Shown here: positions 12,433 to 24,112 of the stretch, one piece after another
Layout: every line of letters starts with the position of its first letter
How positions within the stretch are numbered: the first letter of the stretch is position 1
Assembly (NCBI GenBank): GCA_030686995.1
Contig: CM060709.1
Coordinates: 18,691,360-18,755,359 of the forward strand
Reading direction: 5' to 3'
Length of the DNA: 64,000 bases
Origin: Artemisia argyi
Lineage: Eukaryota; Streptophyta; Magnoliopsida; Asterales; Asteraceae
Made by a program: the position numbers and the translations under genes
The notes under the pieces: model-generated
The model's input: the letters and a program-made list of their open reading frames with translations, nothing else
The model's database searches: none
Told to the model about the DNA's origin: nothing

Positions 12433-12640
12433 CGAGAACTGATACGACTTGCTGGAGTTGCAAAGCCCCGGTCATACAACACTTTTCTGAAACAATGTCT
12501 GGATCAACAACAATTAGAAGCTTTGAACAGAAAGACCGATTTGAAGACATCTGTTTGAAGATTCTTGACAACTATTCAAGCCCAAAGTTACATGCGGCTG
12601 GTGCGTTTGACTGGCTAATCTTGTGCTTGGATATTCTGCT
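12433..12640 (+). pseudogene. Captured exon fragment of an ABCC (MRP-type) ABC transporter
   Basis: The + strand reads RELIRLAGV, then after a one-base frameshift KAPVIQHFSETMSGSTTIRS, continuing FEQKDRF...AAGAFDWLILCLDIL. The core, VIQHFSETMSGSTTIRSF followed by a W and LD-L segment, is the cytosolic loop before the second nucleotide-binding domain in plant ABCC vacuolar pumps of glutathione conjugates. Only this exon is present; there is no ATP-binding cassette. It is a non-functional Helitron cargo fragment. Confidence 0.8.
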
Positions 12641-13091
12641 CATTCATGACTTGCTCAATTTGTATACCATATCGTGCAGTAAACCATGTTATAGGTAATT
12701 TCAAGTTTCAACAAGAGAATGATATTTTACACTGAATATGCGTAATGATTCTACTGACAGCGAATATTGTAGCAATACAATACTTTATACCTACTGCTAC
12801 TATTGTAGCAATACAATTCATATTTTTTCGTTTAAATAATTTATACGGTCTTAAATATCGTTTTCCCTTTGTTTTCCTGGACAACTGAAAAGAGATATAG
12901 ATGATCCCGGACTCCTTCTCTAATAGAGAGGAAAAAAAGAGAGGGCAAAGAAAAGTAATTTTGAACTTTTAGTGCGTCTTTTGTTTCTCAGTTTCTTACT
13001 TCTCGAACTATAACTTATGTTTTGAATTGATAGCAAGACACCACTTTTTCAGGTTCCAGATTTCTTCTGCAATGGCGTCATCCACATAAAT

Positions 13092-13150
13092 GCTGCAGTA
13101 GAGCGGCAAAGGTTGCAATGTCAACAACACGATTCAAAGTCAGCAAGGTT
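13092..13150 (+). pseudogene. Captured fragment of unknown gene, copy 1
   Basis: Reads AAVERQRLQCQQHDSKSAR followed by an intron-like GTTAGTATCTGATATAAG. A near copy lies at 20,697-20,755 and shares about 110 bp including the following sequence. I do not recognise the parent gene. Confidence 0.5.
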
Positions 13151-13689
13151 AGTATCTGATATAAGTTTGTAATTATATGTGGCTGCTGAAATTTGCACGT
13201 ATATGTATGTAGAATTACGTGGGTGTTTGGTTTAACTAATTTAGCCTTAACCTTCACACGAGAGTTAAGCCCTGTGATCACTTTAATCATATTCGTGGGT
13301 CGTATTGGTAGTGCGTTTGCTGCAATATTAATAAGCTCTAAATAATATATTTTTTCTCAATTAGATCCTTATCACGCTATTATTTTCAATCATAAAAACT
13401 TTGTTTCTTTTCTTACGCGTTGAGTAATCTTTTGTTTTTATTTTTCACACAGAGTTAGGTATTACATATATTCTTGATTGAATTTGTGGTGCTTCGATAT
13501 GGCTATGACATTGAACAACAACCATGGATCATCGACAATATTAGATTATTGTTCATTAGCCTCGCATCATGTCAACTTAGGTATGCCATTTACAAATACA
13601 TGCAAGTAAACATAAAGTAATTTTTATAGATTATACCTTACAAGTAATTTTAAAATATCCACATGATCACTTATTGTTTTGTGTTTTTA

Positions 13690-13917
13690 TATTTATGCAG
13701 AGACTATGAGTCATTGAACCACCAGATGCTACAATCATTAGATGCTACAATCATTAGTTGACCAGGTGAACATGCTAAGAAATAAACAGCCATTTTACCA
13801 TGACGACGACGATGATTATGATGATGATGTGGAGTGGTCTTCATGGGTTGACAGTGATATAACCCAAGATGAACTGGATGACCTTGAATATGTTCACATG
13901 AAGGGAGTCCCTTGAGA
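13690..13917 (+). pseudogene. Possible captured 3' exon with acidic tail, unknown gene
   Basis: Follows a splice-acceptor-like TTTATGCAG. It contains a direct duplication (CAATCATTAGATGCTA), an early stop, and then a frame ending FYHDDDDDYDDDVEW...DDLEYVHMKGVP and TGA. The acidic run suggests the C-terminus of a nuclear or regulatory protein, but I cannot name a family. Confidence 0.35.
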
Positions 13918-14950
13918 CTTCAATCATTACTACAAGAATATTTTGTACATTGGTTTATTTGGGCATTTTTTTTCTTTTATGGTAAAGATTAGGTTCTATA
14001 CTTTATTTTAACCCAATAATTCTCTTACAATCCTTTACTACTTTGTTATATATGAGCAACAGATCGCCAGGACTTTGCAAAGACATGGTGACAGGCTTGA
14101 ACACAATGAAGCATAGTTTGGTTCGTGTTTTGGTGCACAAGTGGTATGACTCCTCTAACTATGCTCTGTTATGTAGTATTGGTTTTCTCTAACGACGTCC
14201 TTCTTTATCAGTGTGAAAGCTTGCCCTTCGTGTGGCCATTGTATGGCTTTTTCAATAAGAGTCATGACAGGATAAATGCCTACATTGTAATTCTTATCAG
14301 GTAAATCTTAATAGGAAAATACTATGATTTTATAATATTTGTAATACATGTTAATATGCTACAATAGGTCATCTTATGCATTAATGTATAATAAGAATAA
14401 CCATGGAGAGAAGATTATTTGCTGACATCCAAGGAGGAGGAACAAATAAGTACCAACTTACATGCATCTTTAGGTAACAGGTTAGTAACTTTATTAACTG
14501 CATATCAATATATAACCCAACAAACTTTTCTTAAACTTCGATGCATTATTACACCTAGGTTTTTATTTATGAAGGTCACACACACATATGCTCTTCAACT
14601 ACTCAATGGGCCATTCTTTAATTTATCCCATTATAAAAAATGAAACTTGATCATAATAGATGTTGTGTATGCCAGATACTATGAATTCAAGGTTCCTCTT
14701 GCTCTCTATTTGTGTAGGTGAATCCGTTTACCATCTTCATTTGTATGTTTTTGAAGGAAGACAACAAACGTTCTACGCCAATCATCCCCATCTTCAGGAA
14801 CATGCCCCATCGTCACACTCCATGGCCACTTCCAAACACCCTTTTTGTATCACAGTCCTCCCAAGGATTATGCGATAAGAAAGTACTAATTTGTTCATTT
14901 GTTGCAGTTGTTATTTTTATTTTTATTTAATTAATACAAACTAATTGTAG

Positions 14951-15158
14951 TTGCAACAAGTTTTGACTACAATACTAGAGAAAGGAATGGGAATAGTAAT
15001 TCAAGTAGCAAGGTTTCAAGTGGTTCTTAAAAGCAAACGCTTCGTACCGAAGGTGAGATTTTGCAGTCGTGTAACTTTAAGAGCTTCACCCTCAGTGAGC
15101 TTAAAAAAGTGACGAGGAACTTTCGGCCAGATGGTGTACTTGGAGAAGGGTCTGTTTG
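14951..15158 (+). pseudogene. Captured exon of an RLCK-VII/PBL-type protein kinase
   Basis: After an acceptor-like TTGTAG the frame runs through SNSSSKVSSGS, a stop, then [20 protein letters not shown] and [16 protein letters not shown]. The [28 protein letters not shown] string is the segment just before and into the glycine loop of receptor-like cytoplasmic kinases of the BIK1/PBL group, which act in immune and growth signalling at the plasma membrane. The rest of the kinase domain is missing, and one TAA lies inside. It is Helitron cargo, not a working gene. Confidence 0.82.
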
Positions 15159-16032
15159 ACCTTATAGGCTTTTTAGTCTCCTTTTTTCTCACATATTCCA
15201 GTCAAAATAAAGTTTAACAACCTGAGTACCTCAGGCGTTTTTATGCAAAGATCAGTCTAATATGAAAAATTTCATTTGAATTGACATAATTGACAACACG
15301 CCAATATACCTGGTGTCCAGAATTCGCTTTGCCACTTTTTACATAGTTTCTTCAATCTTAATTTATCCCCTGAGATTATTGGTTGGACGACCTTAAAAGT
15401 TTACTATACATCTGGTGTGTTTATCTATTTTGTTTGATTGCTGTAGGTTCACATAATGAAAAACACATAACAAGGTTGGTTCATTTCTTATACAACTTAT
15501 TGTTTTTATTTACTAAGTTAGACAATCATATAAACTGTCATATTATAACTAATTAGATTAATATGAGGTTCGTAACAACTATGATATCTTTTTATCGCCA
15601 TTGTTTTGTGTTTCAGTTTCGTAAGTCTTTAAAATCAAGTTGTCGTATAGCCCAATTCTACTATGATCAGGGAGAAAGAATGTTATTAATGGGCAGACCG
15701 ACCAAGGTACCTTCGTGATTTATAATAATCTTCATTCTAAACATCCACCATTATGTGACGGAGCAAGCAATGTTTAGATTACCAATTATTAATTGAAAGT
15801 AATAACTTATGTATTCTATCAGGCTCTTGATCATGCGAGTGAAGGTACTAAACATCGATATCATCTTCTGGAAGAGAATTTTGAGCTGACATCAAGCAAT
15901 CAAAAGTTTTTGAAGAATTTATACTCACTCCAAATAGTACCTTCCTATCATACTTAAATAGCATACACCAGGTAAGCTTTGTGATTCATTATTGTACATG
16001 CGTCCAATAAAAATATAAAAATCAAAACCTTT

Positions 16033-18620
16033 TTTTTTGGGTAAAAGGTCAAAAGACCCGGTAAATATATTACTCCAAAAAACATTTAAGTACAACGGAT
16101 ATGAGTGAATCTCATATCTCAGCCCGTTACATAGGCGAAAAGCTTACATAACAAGATACTTCCTATTTTCTAGACAAGAAAACAAAACCACTACCACATC
16201 ATATAGAAAGACTCAAACAAAAATATAAACTACTTCCTACGACCTTGGAGATTAAAGCCATAAATGGCATTAAGAGCATCCAATTCCCCTGGAAGATCAT
16301 AAATTTGCTTCGAGTAATCATCATAGTCGTCAAACTCATCTTCACGCTCATGACCACCACCAAAAAGATTTGCAGATTCGTCAAACGGGTTAAGAACCTC
16401 CTCCTCGTCACTATCAGAAACCACAACATTACCCACCTTGGAAAATGGGTTAGCCCTCTTAGTGACAGAAGCAGACGGAACAGGATGACCATCATCATCC
16501 ACAAGAGTACCTTTCCCATCGATAAGCAGCTTTTCAAACTTACTAATTTTCTCAACTAATGGAGTAGAACCGACTTCCTTAGTTCCCATTGACTCACTCA
16601 CAAGCGGTTCTTGTGATGTAGCACCAGTCTTAACCGACTCATCCACATTAACTTCCATTGTACATCCAGCATCCACATCCATGTTGGTGTCACAAGTAGG
16701 AATACCAAACGCATCTGTACCATCCATATTGAGAGCATCAAATTGGTTAGATGTAGAGATCGTTGTTCCACTAGGACTAGCCACATCAGAAGTCTTCTTA
16801 ATAGTGCCACCAACATTCTTAGGTTCAGGAGGAGTCTTTTTGGGTTGATACTGCAACTTCTTACCCACTACAGGTTTAGTAAACCCTCCTTTACCCGGAA
16901 TCGTAGAACCACCTTGTTTTCCTTTCTTCCTATTAGTAACAGTCTTGAAGCTATCATAAACAGGCTTAGTAGGCTGAACAGGAGGTATAACAACTTTAGG
17001 ACAGTCGGTCAGAGTATGACCAAATATCTTACATTTGTCACAACGAGGTGGACGCCACTCATATTCAACCCGTATCTTCTCAATAGTCGATCCCGAACCA
17101 TCAAGTAATGGTATCTCAACAGTGAGGCTGTCCCGAAGCACCTCATCCGACTTCACTTCTATCATGCACCTAGCAAAACTACTACGGCCCCACGATTCCT
17201 TGCACATTTGGCTTGTAAAAGCATCTAACCTTTTGGGCGTACCAATCAGTGTGGCAAGAAGACTGAGGCCATCATCAGAAAACATTGCAAGAGGGACATC
17301 ATGGAATTTAACCCACACCGGGATGTTAGTCAAATCCTCTTTGAGTAGATTAGTGTTCAAAGTCCATGGTTTAAGAATAATAGGAACGTTTCTAATCAAC
17401 CAAGGACCGTTTTCAAGCACATCATCAACACCTTTCTTCGAATTGAACTTAAAGAAGAAGAATCCCTTTGCATTCATCATTACCTTTTGCACACCAAACT
17501 TAGCCCATGCATTGCGTACATAGTATTCAACAACAGGAAAAGCAAGGCGCTGACCAAGGAAATAACCGTAGAGAGTATTCTCAAACCTCGTGTTTACCTC
17601 TTCCACTACTTTCAATGGAACTGAAAGGTCCACATTATCCATCTTTTTGCTACATTCCAACCTCCGAAAATTAGACACGTGTTTCTGAGGTTCATTAGAA
17701 GTAGCAGCCGCGTAAGAACCCGACTTCACTCCACTAGTAGTATCATCCATAGAATCAATAGGACCAGCAACATTCGAATTAGAGTCATGCCCCATATCAC
17801 ATGAAGAGGAAGCCTTATTAGCAACAATCTCACTTTGAATATTAGCCATGGCTTCATCAAAGTTCTTATGTGCATTAGATAGCAAGTGCTTCACAGAATC
17901 AACACTTGTAATCGGCTCCAAATCATCACCATGTGGTGTATCTTTCGTAAGTGGAATCGGCTCCACTTCAGACGACAAATCAACACCCTCAACATTAACG
18001 TTATCATTCCCAAAGGAGGTTTGTGAAACCGGCTTCACAAATTCCCCTTGAGCACCAGATTTCCCAACACCCTTCGAACCCTTTGAAGCACTAGATGCTT
18101 TCAGAAAACCCTTCTCCATAACCCTCTCAAACCCACAAACAATAATCAATAACGCTTAACACAAAAGCCAATAATAATAACCAGCAGCAGCAATACAACC
18201 AATCGGTCCAGAAAAAACCCTAATCTTGCGATTAGGGTTTGGAGTGAAAACCCTCAAGAACTAACCCACGTCCATGTAGTACGATCCAGAATAATAAAAA
18301 TCGATTCAATGAAGTATTAATAGGATCACAACCGATTAAACTAGGAAGCAAGCCTAAGTCGGTTTGGAAAAAACAAGCTTTTAATCCCTAAACGAAAACA
18401 GCACCACAATTATCCCTTTGAGAGTGAATATTGTAACGATCTCAAGTAATTAGAGATAAACACAGAGGTTTAGCACTAGATTAACCAAGATCGCACAGGA
18501 ATTGATAGATTTAGGGGTGATTATGGTGAGGATCGATAGAAAAAAGTTAGGGAAAAGCTGTCGCCAATTGAGAGAGAAAAGTTAGGGTTCGGTTTACGAA
18601 AGCTTTGAAGAGGAAATTAA

Positions 18621-18621
<1 letters not shown>
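16033..18621 (-). mobile_element. L1-like retroposon carrying only ORF1
   Basis: On the - strand: 5' leader from about 18,620 (rich in ACCCTAA and TCTCTC), ORF1, then a 3' end reading ATATTTACCGGGTCTTTTGA and a short A tail (T run at about 16,030-16,037 on +). Both sides carry AATCAAAACCTT (about 16,019-16,030 and 18,665-18,676), a target-site duplication of at least 12 bp. No ORF2 (endonuclease or RT) lies between ORF1 and the 3' end, so this copy is a short derivative that must have been moved in trans. It interrupts the Helitron cargo. Confidence 0.68.
16230..18149 (-). CDS. LINE ORF1-like protein, DUF4283 plus CCHC zinc knuckle
   Basis: 639-residue open frame; the second Met (residue 11, about 18,119) is an equally good start. 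The order is: Ser/Asp-rich leader (1-160), a DUF4283-like region with LYGYFLGQRLAFPVVEYYV and NGPWLIRNVPIILKPW (about 185-310), a conserved extension with LIGTPKRLDAF, a zinc knuckle CDKCKIFGHTLTDC (C-x2-C-x4-H-x4-C, about 385-398), then a long Ser/Asp/Glu-rich tail. ORF1 proteins of plant L1 elements have this plan and bind the element RNA. The frame is fully open over 1.9 kb, unlike almost everything nearby, so the insertion is young or the protein is still under selection. A domesticated host gene is a less likely alternative, given the flanking target duplication and A tail. Confidence 0.85.
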   Translation of the reverse strand: MIIVCGFERVMEKGFLKASSASKGSKGVGKSGAQGEFVKPVSQTSFGNDNVNVEGVDLSSEVEPIPLTKDTPHGDDLEPITSVDSVKHLLSNAHKNFDEAMANIQSEIVANKASSSCDMGHDSNSNVAGPIDSMDDTTSGVKSGSYAAATSNEPQKHVSNFRRLECSKKMDNVDLSVPLKVVEEVNTRFENTLYGYFLGQRLAFPVVEYYVRNAWAKFGVQKVMMNAKGFFFFKFNSKKGVDDVLENGPWLIRNVPIILKPWTLNTNLLKEDLTNIPVWVKFHDVPLAMFSDDGLSLLATLIGTPKRLDAFTSQMCKESWGRSSFARCMIEVKSDEVLRDSLTVEIPLLDGSGSTIEKIRVEYEWRPPRCDKCKIFGHTLTDCPKVVIPPVQPTKPVYDSFKTVTNRKKGKQGGSTIPGKGGFTKPVVGKKLQYQPKKTPPEPKNVGGTIKKTSDVASPSGTTISTSNQFDALNMDGTDAFGIPTCDTNMDVDAGCTMEVNVDESVKTGATSQEPLVSESMGTKEVGSTPLVEKISKFEKLLIDGKGTLVDDDGHPVPSASVTKRANPFSKVGNVVVSDSDEEEVLNPFDESANLFGGGHEREDEFDDYDDYSKQIYDLPGELDALNAIYGFNLQGRRK

Positions 18622-18666
<45 letters not shown>
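18622..18666. repeat. Poly(A)/poly(T) run at the 5' border of the L1-like insertion
   Basis: About 45 A residues on the + strand. Relative to the element it lies at the 5' side, next to the target duplication whose own GATTTTT end could have seeded its expansion. Confidence 0.8.
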
Positions 18667-18669
<3 letters not shown>

Positions 18670-18914
18670 AAACCTTAAAACATTTGTTGTTTATCCTAGA
18701 GATAATTGGGAATGAGCAGATGGCTATGAGTATTTTAGAATGCGGGAAACACCTTTCTTTACAGATAGGCCCTTCATTCTATCCCGGGCGGTTCCATGCT
18801 GCAATAAGTAAGCATTCCTTTTCTAATATCAAGTATTGTATATTTGGCGAAATTGCAAACAAAGGGTAGTTCCAGTTATATTAACCTTTAACAACGTGTT
18901 TTTGTATTACGTAT

Positions 18915-19290
18915 TAATGACTAAAACTGAATCTAAGACAATATTTGAAACTGATATAGATCTGTATTATATCTGAGCTGATCATTGAGCTATTCTAACT
19001 GAATTGATATATGGACTATACTGAAACTAAACTTATAACTGAATTATATTAAAACTATATTATTAACTGGGCTACACTGAATTTGCTCACATACTAAGCA
19101 ATACTAATACTAAAATGACAACTAAGTTGTACTGAAACTGAACTGAAAACTAATCTATACTGATCCTTTGCTGGCAACTAAGTTGTACTGGGACTGAACT
19201 GATAACTGAGCTTTAATGATACTGAGCTAATAACTAAGCTGTACCGGAACAGAACTGAGACTAACTTAAACGAATCTGATCTATATCGAT
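18915..19290 (+). repeat. Degenerate minisatellite
   Basis: Many imperfect copies of a 25-35-base motif of the type ACTGAAACTGAACTGATAAC with spacing irregularities. No coding potential. Confidence 0.65.
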
Positions 19291-20696
19291 TTGATTATCT
19301 TTTTACTGTTGTTTTTTTTCTTTTTTAAAAGTATATGATAACCACTTGAAAGTTTAATCACTTATGCTTTGGTTCCATACATATATACTAAAGATTTTTT
19401 ACTTATTATCGTAGGCGGACAGTGTGGACCAAAAGTGCTTGATTTTACGTGTGGCCATATATTTCCACCATTAAAAAACAGGATTCTTAAACGAAGGAGT
19501 AAGGTTTTGTTGTTAGTTTCCACTGACATACTGGTAGGATATATGTACGACCGTGTTAGTAGTACGACCGCCTACAAAAGACCGCCAACTTCTATAAACG
19601 AAAGACACCACATTAGTAGTACGACCGCACTCCACCATACATATATCCTAAAGATTTTTTAATAGAGTAGAAGATTAGCTAATATATTATATGTAAATGT
19701 TTGTAAGGATAAGACGAATCTGTAGGAGTGGAACTTCTTAAGAACATGAATTTTCTTCACTAAACTGCGTAATGTATTTTCTTAGCTACCAATCACTAAA
19801 AAATGGTTGGAAAGGGATTTGAATCAGCAGCCATTTGAAACCCATGCAGAGATAACGACCTAGGAGACTGTTGTCAAGCAGCACACTAAAGTTGTTAGCA
19901 CACAAAATGTGACCGCATGCCTTTCTTCACCTGATTGCGCAACGCTTGGGTTCTCAGATAGTGCGTGTGTATGTAAGTAAGGTAGTTGTTAGTACTAAGA
20001 AAAAGCTTTAAAACACAACATATACACAAATATATAGGCAATGATTTAGATTATATTCAATTTTTGCAGCATGTTGTCATTATAGCTGCTACTGAAAGAA
20101 CGCACTGACGGTTACGTGACACATGAAACAATAGAAATGGAAATGACCGGCCTCCCTCCAACATTTGTTAGTTATCAGTTTTTATATGAATAAACTTTAT
20201 TTGATTAACCAAAACTTTATTTGCCAGAAAAAAATATAAGAAAAAGGAAAGGACACAGTGAAGCACGTGATCTGGATGCTGGAACTAAGGAGGAGGGTGC
20301 TCACCAAGCAGTGGTGGAGCTAGAAAATACATTAGATGGGAGGGTCGAGGTGAAACAAAAAAAAATTTTACACATGAAATCGCGAAAAATTACACTGCCT
20401 GGTGACAGGGGCGGAGCTTAGTGGTACTAACTTGCTTTAAATCTATATATTCATATTAGGCTGAGAGGTTGTTGGCTGAAGCAGCCTCATTTGGATCCCA
20501 ATTTTCTTTCCAGAAGCATTTGTGGGTGGTTACCCTCGCGGGTCAAATTTTGGTGTGACCATCGGTAACCGTACACTTTAGGGTAAAGAAAGCATTTTAT
20601 GGAACATCGAGTTTAAGGATGAAATACAAACTGTGGAAGTCAAATGAAAAGTACGTGTACTTGCTGAAACTTGAAGATCATCTTTGAAATATCAAA

Positions 20697-20755
20697 GCTG
20701 CAGTGGAGCGACAAAGGTTGCAACGTCAACAACAAGATTCAAAGTCAGCAAGGTT
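20697..20755 (+). pseudogene. Captured fragment of unknown gene, copy 2
   Basis: Reads AAVERQRLQRQQQDSKSAR, then GTTAGTATCTAATATAAG and TATGTGGCTGCTGAAATTT, matching the 13,092 copy with a few changes. Two copies 7.6 kb apart point to duplication inside the Helitron. Confidence 0.5.
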
Positions 20756-22748
20756 AGTATCTAATATAAGTTTGTACGTATATGTGGCTGCTGAAATTTA
20801 TACGTATATGTGAATTAAATTCGCGAATAAGTGATCAAGAATAGCTATTTTTTTTATTCTGTTTGTAATTAAATTTGGTTACGACATATAAAATAACAAT
20901 AATACGTCCTAAATATTTAACGATTTTGTGATATAAGTACCTTTGAAGCATCACGGTTCACCGCCATCCAACTTAGTACAACATTCGACCCTGTTGTAGC
21001 ATCACGGTAGGTGATCGATAGAACTTTAGACAAAAGGAAATATTGTTTATAATCAGTTACTGTCTTAAATATGACAATGACACTTATATCCTCACCTTAT
21101 CACAACAATAATAACAATTAGTATTGCTTAACCAGGATTAATCAATAGTTATCTCACACACACCGAAGCACCCCTTAGTTTTCTAATATCAGTTTATCAT
21201 TAGTGTATCAATTTCAGATAGTAAGCCTCATTATATTTCAGATAATGAGCTCATAAGGTGAGAAAGTGACCCTTTGAGCTTTTCAAAAGGTATGTGCCAC
21301 TCTGTTTACTGTGATGTAAATTATAAAGATTCGTAGTGATGGAGAGGATTCTATGGGACAACCCAATTATGGTCAATATGGAAATTAGAGACTTCAAAAC
21401 CCCCCGGAACGTTAGGAAAAGAAATAGAGATATAGTCATCCTATGGAGTAGCTGAAAGAGCCCCTATTTAACTTTGAAAACTGATGGAGTAATGAAACAA
21501 TACAAGTTTGTAATATTGAACTGAATTTTAGATAAGGAATGAACATTTCAATAGTGAACAAACTCTTTTTTACCCTCTGCTATGACAAAGTCTTGATTCT
21601 TTGTGGACGATTTTGATTGAAGTATGAATGTTTATCACATGGGAATATGGCTATTCAAGTATGCAAGGCTTTGACGATGATACTATGTTTTTCCTTGCCG
21701 GTATTGTGTTAAAGCTTTTATACTTTTATGAGTTTATCTTTGTTGCGCTGCAATTTATGTTTAACAGTTAAAAAGAATGATGAACCTTTGTTTATAAATA
21801 ACCTTTTGTCAATTTGAAAATGTAGCAGTAATGTAAAAAGTCCAAATGGGTCACACTGGTCAAAAACGGATCAACCCAGTTCCAAAGTTACACAAATTTT
21901 TCAAATGCTTTGAAACCTCATGTATCTGTTTTCTTATTAAAATAACTTTATTATTGTTTTAACAATATAGTTTTCAGCATCTTAATTACTATACAAATCA
22001 GCTTAGAAAGGTAGCCAAAGTGTTGACAGGTCAGTGTCATTATTCTGGAACTGAAGCACTTGCTAGCTTAAAACGTGGTGAGTGCTATTTGCTTTAAGAT
22101 TCGATGACTAGCATACTTCTATACAGAAACCATGAAATTCGGAAGGTAACAAGTTTAATAGTTATACAAGTTTATATTGTGCTTAAAATTGAAGTTTCAA
22201 TGCTTATCATCTTTATTGCTTTTCTGATTGTGGCATATCTGGTGGTGGCCGGCGTATTGGAAATTAGCTAACTTGTGTATCCTTTCGTCTTTTTTATAAA
22301 ACGGCACAAGTTTTTCATGCCTAATCTATCAAGTATTTTGATGATGAGAAAGATGCTCATGTATCTCATTATTGTTGTAGGGAAATTGGAGAACAAAACG
22401 GAACGTTAGATGATAGATGTTGATATAAAGCTTGGCATTAACTGATTGAACATTATCAATCATTGCGAAGGTTATTGAAACATATTAACCTGGAGTACGT
22501 GCATTGATTGTATTAAAAATGTTCAGACCATAGTCTGTTGTGTTCTTTTTCCAAATTCTCCTTTTTATTAGTTTTATTAAAACGAAACTTTTTTTTTTTT
22601 TTTCCTTTTTTGTAGATTTACTGAATGAGAGTGGCACCATGGCATCAAACATTATAAGAATAGAAGCTCTTGCTGTGTAAGGGTTAGCAAAGTATGGAGA
22701 TGACATTGATGTTATTCCAAGGCTCAATGATTCGAGTTCAGTATCATT

Positions 22749-23142
22749 GACACTGCAACTAAACAGCTTAAAACTTTACCCTTTTACCATTCCTTTTGGA
22801 ATCGTACCACAAAACACTCTCTGGTATGATATATCGCTTGTGGAAAATTAATTTATTCAAATAAATTGATGCGATACAACTATTAAAGGTACCCTCTTTT
22901 CTTAATTGTTATGCAGGATCTTGAAAAAGAACTTCTTGACATGTTTACAGCAAGTGAAATGAAAAAAGTATTTTTCACAAATAGTGGCTCAGAAGCTAAT
23001 GACACTCAGGTATGCTTATTACAGTAATAAGATCGATACTTAATCTTATGGTCACCTAATTTCCATATTGATCATTATCCTTTTTGTAGGTGAAACTGGT
23101 ATGGTATTATTTGGGTGCAGAATCACGAGAGGTAACTATGGA
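22749..23142 (+). pseudogene. GABA transaminase exon fragments (copy 1), fused to an unknown exon
   Basis: Three exons with their splice sites are recognisable. Exon a, 22,749-22,823: [20 protein letters not shown], then TKHSL and GT. Exon b, after TTATGCAG, 22,917-23,009: [20 protein letters not shown], then [11 protein letters not shown] and GTATGC. Exon c from 23,100: VKLVWYY and then an unrelated LGAESREV. The [19 protein letters not shown] string is the PLP-cofactor loop of class III aminotransferases of the plant GABA-T (POP2) type, which convert 4-aminobutyrate to succinic semialdehyde in mitochondria. The lysine-bearing half is absent and the exon is chimeric after WYY. It is non-functional cargo. 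Confidence 0.85.
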
Positions 23143-23394
23143 AATTAGTGACATTGCCACCAGGTCTGATAAGATTTTGGAAATGGGTATACCCATTTGA
23201 AAAATCACACCGGAGGCTCTTTGAGAAATATTGAAGCTTCACGGGGTACCATGTGTTAACTTTCGATGCATTCTTCTTGATAGAAAGGTTTGCTTAAAAA
23301 AAATGGCCTGCAAAATTCAAACACAATAACTTAATAATTACTAACTGTGTATTTATTATGACTGATCATGTCTCATACATATGACTATTTTATA

Positions 23395-23735
23395 GCCGAA
23401 TTAAAGCGTTGTTGGGGACTGTTTTATACGTAAATTAAAAGGGTGTTTTGGATTTTCTAATTAGTTGAATCAAATGGGTGTTTGGGACTGTGTTAAATAG
23501 CTGAATTAAAGGAGTGTTTGGGACTATTTTTACTACTGAATAATGTGATGTTTAGGACTGTTCTAATAGCCAAGTTAAAGGGGTGATAGAGACTATTAAT
23601 ATTAAATTTAATGGGGGTGTTTGGCACTGTCTTTACAATAGAAAAATGGGGTGTTTGAGACTTCTTTTATACCCGAATTAAAGGGTGTTTTGGGCTTTCT
23701 AAATAGCTGAATCAAAGTGGTGATTGGGGTCGTGT
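23395..23735 (+). repeat. Degenerate ~40-bp minisatellite (copy 1)
   Basis: Eight or nine imperfect units of the type GAATTAAAGGGTGTTTGGGA followed by CTGTTTTATAGC. The same tract recurs at about 29,281-29,621 in the second duplication copy. Confidence 0.7.
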
Positions 23736-24112
23736 AAATATCAAGCTGCTTTCAGTGCAACAAAGATACACAAGTGACTAAAGTCTGACACAAGCTAATT
23801 TAACTAAGAATTGCAAAAATAGGCGGCCAGTTGGGTAGTGGGTCAATACGGGTATATTTTTGGTACAACTGAAAATATGTTGGGTTGACATGAAACACCT
23901 ATTGTCCAAAAATTAATTTTTTTAATAGAAATACTAATGCAATGTTATCCATATCCCTATCTTATTTCAACATTTTTTAAGATGTTATGTCATGTTAATT
24001 GAAGTTTGATAGAACAAAGTGTATATACATGAATCCCTTAAGCGAAAAAAGTGCAATAGAAAAGAATGAAAACGGTTTGAGACTCTTTTAAGTATATAGA
24101 AATATGTCATGC

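Larger units (their letters stand above)
18670..21433 (+). other. Helitron interior, no recognisable gene
   Basis: Short frames only. It contains a degenerate minisatellite (18,915-19,290), a duplicated CATACATATATACTAAAGAT motif (about 19,375 and 19,633), one of the two AAVERQ fragments (20,697-20,755), and near 20,311 and 20,407 two strings that resemble hAT ends (CAGTGGTGGAGCTAG, CAGGGGCGGAGCTTAG). Confidence 0.45.
21434..24097 (+). repeat. 2.66-kb duplication, copy 1
   Basis: Matches 27,321-29,983 with about nine substitutions seen by eye. The left junction follows AGAGATAT. The right junction switches at AAGTATA into array sequence TAGAAATATGTC. It carries GABA-transaminase exon fragments and a T15 run. 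Confidence 0.92.

Noticed and set aside
13078..13290. 70-codon - strand ORF and similar isolated ORFs in the Helitron and array regions (e.g. 22,485-22,727 and 28,372-28,614)
   Set aside because: They run across sense-strand exon fragments and introns, and the second pair is the same duplicated DNA. No independent support.
20311..20422. Two hAT-end-like strings (CAGTGGTGGAGCTAG and CAGGGGCGGAGCTTAG) 96 bp apart in direct orientation
   Set aside because: Not inverted and no 8-bp duplication found, so I could not support a separate element.
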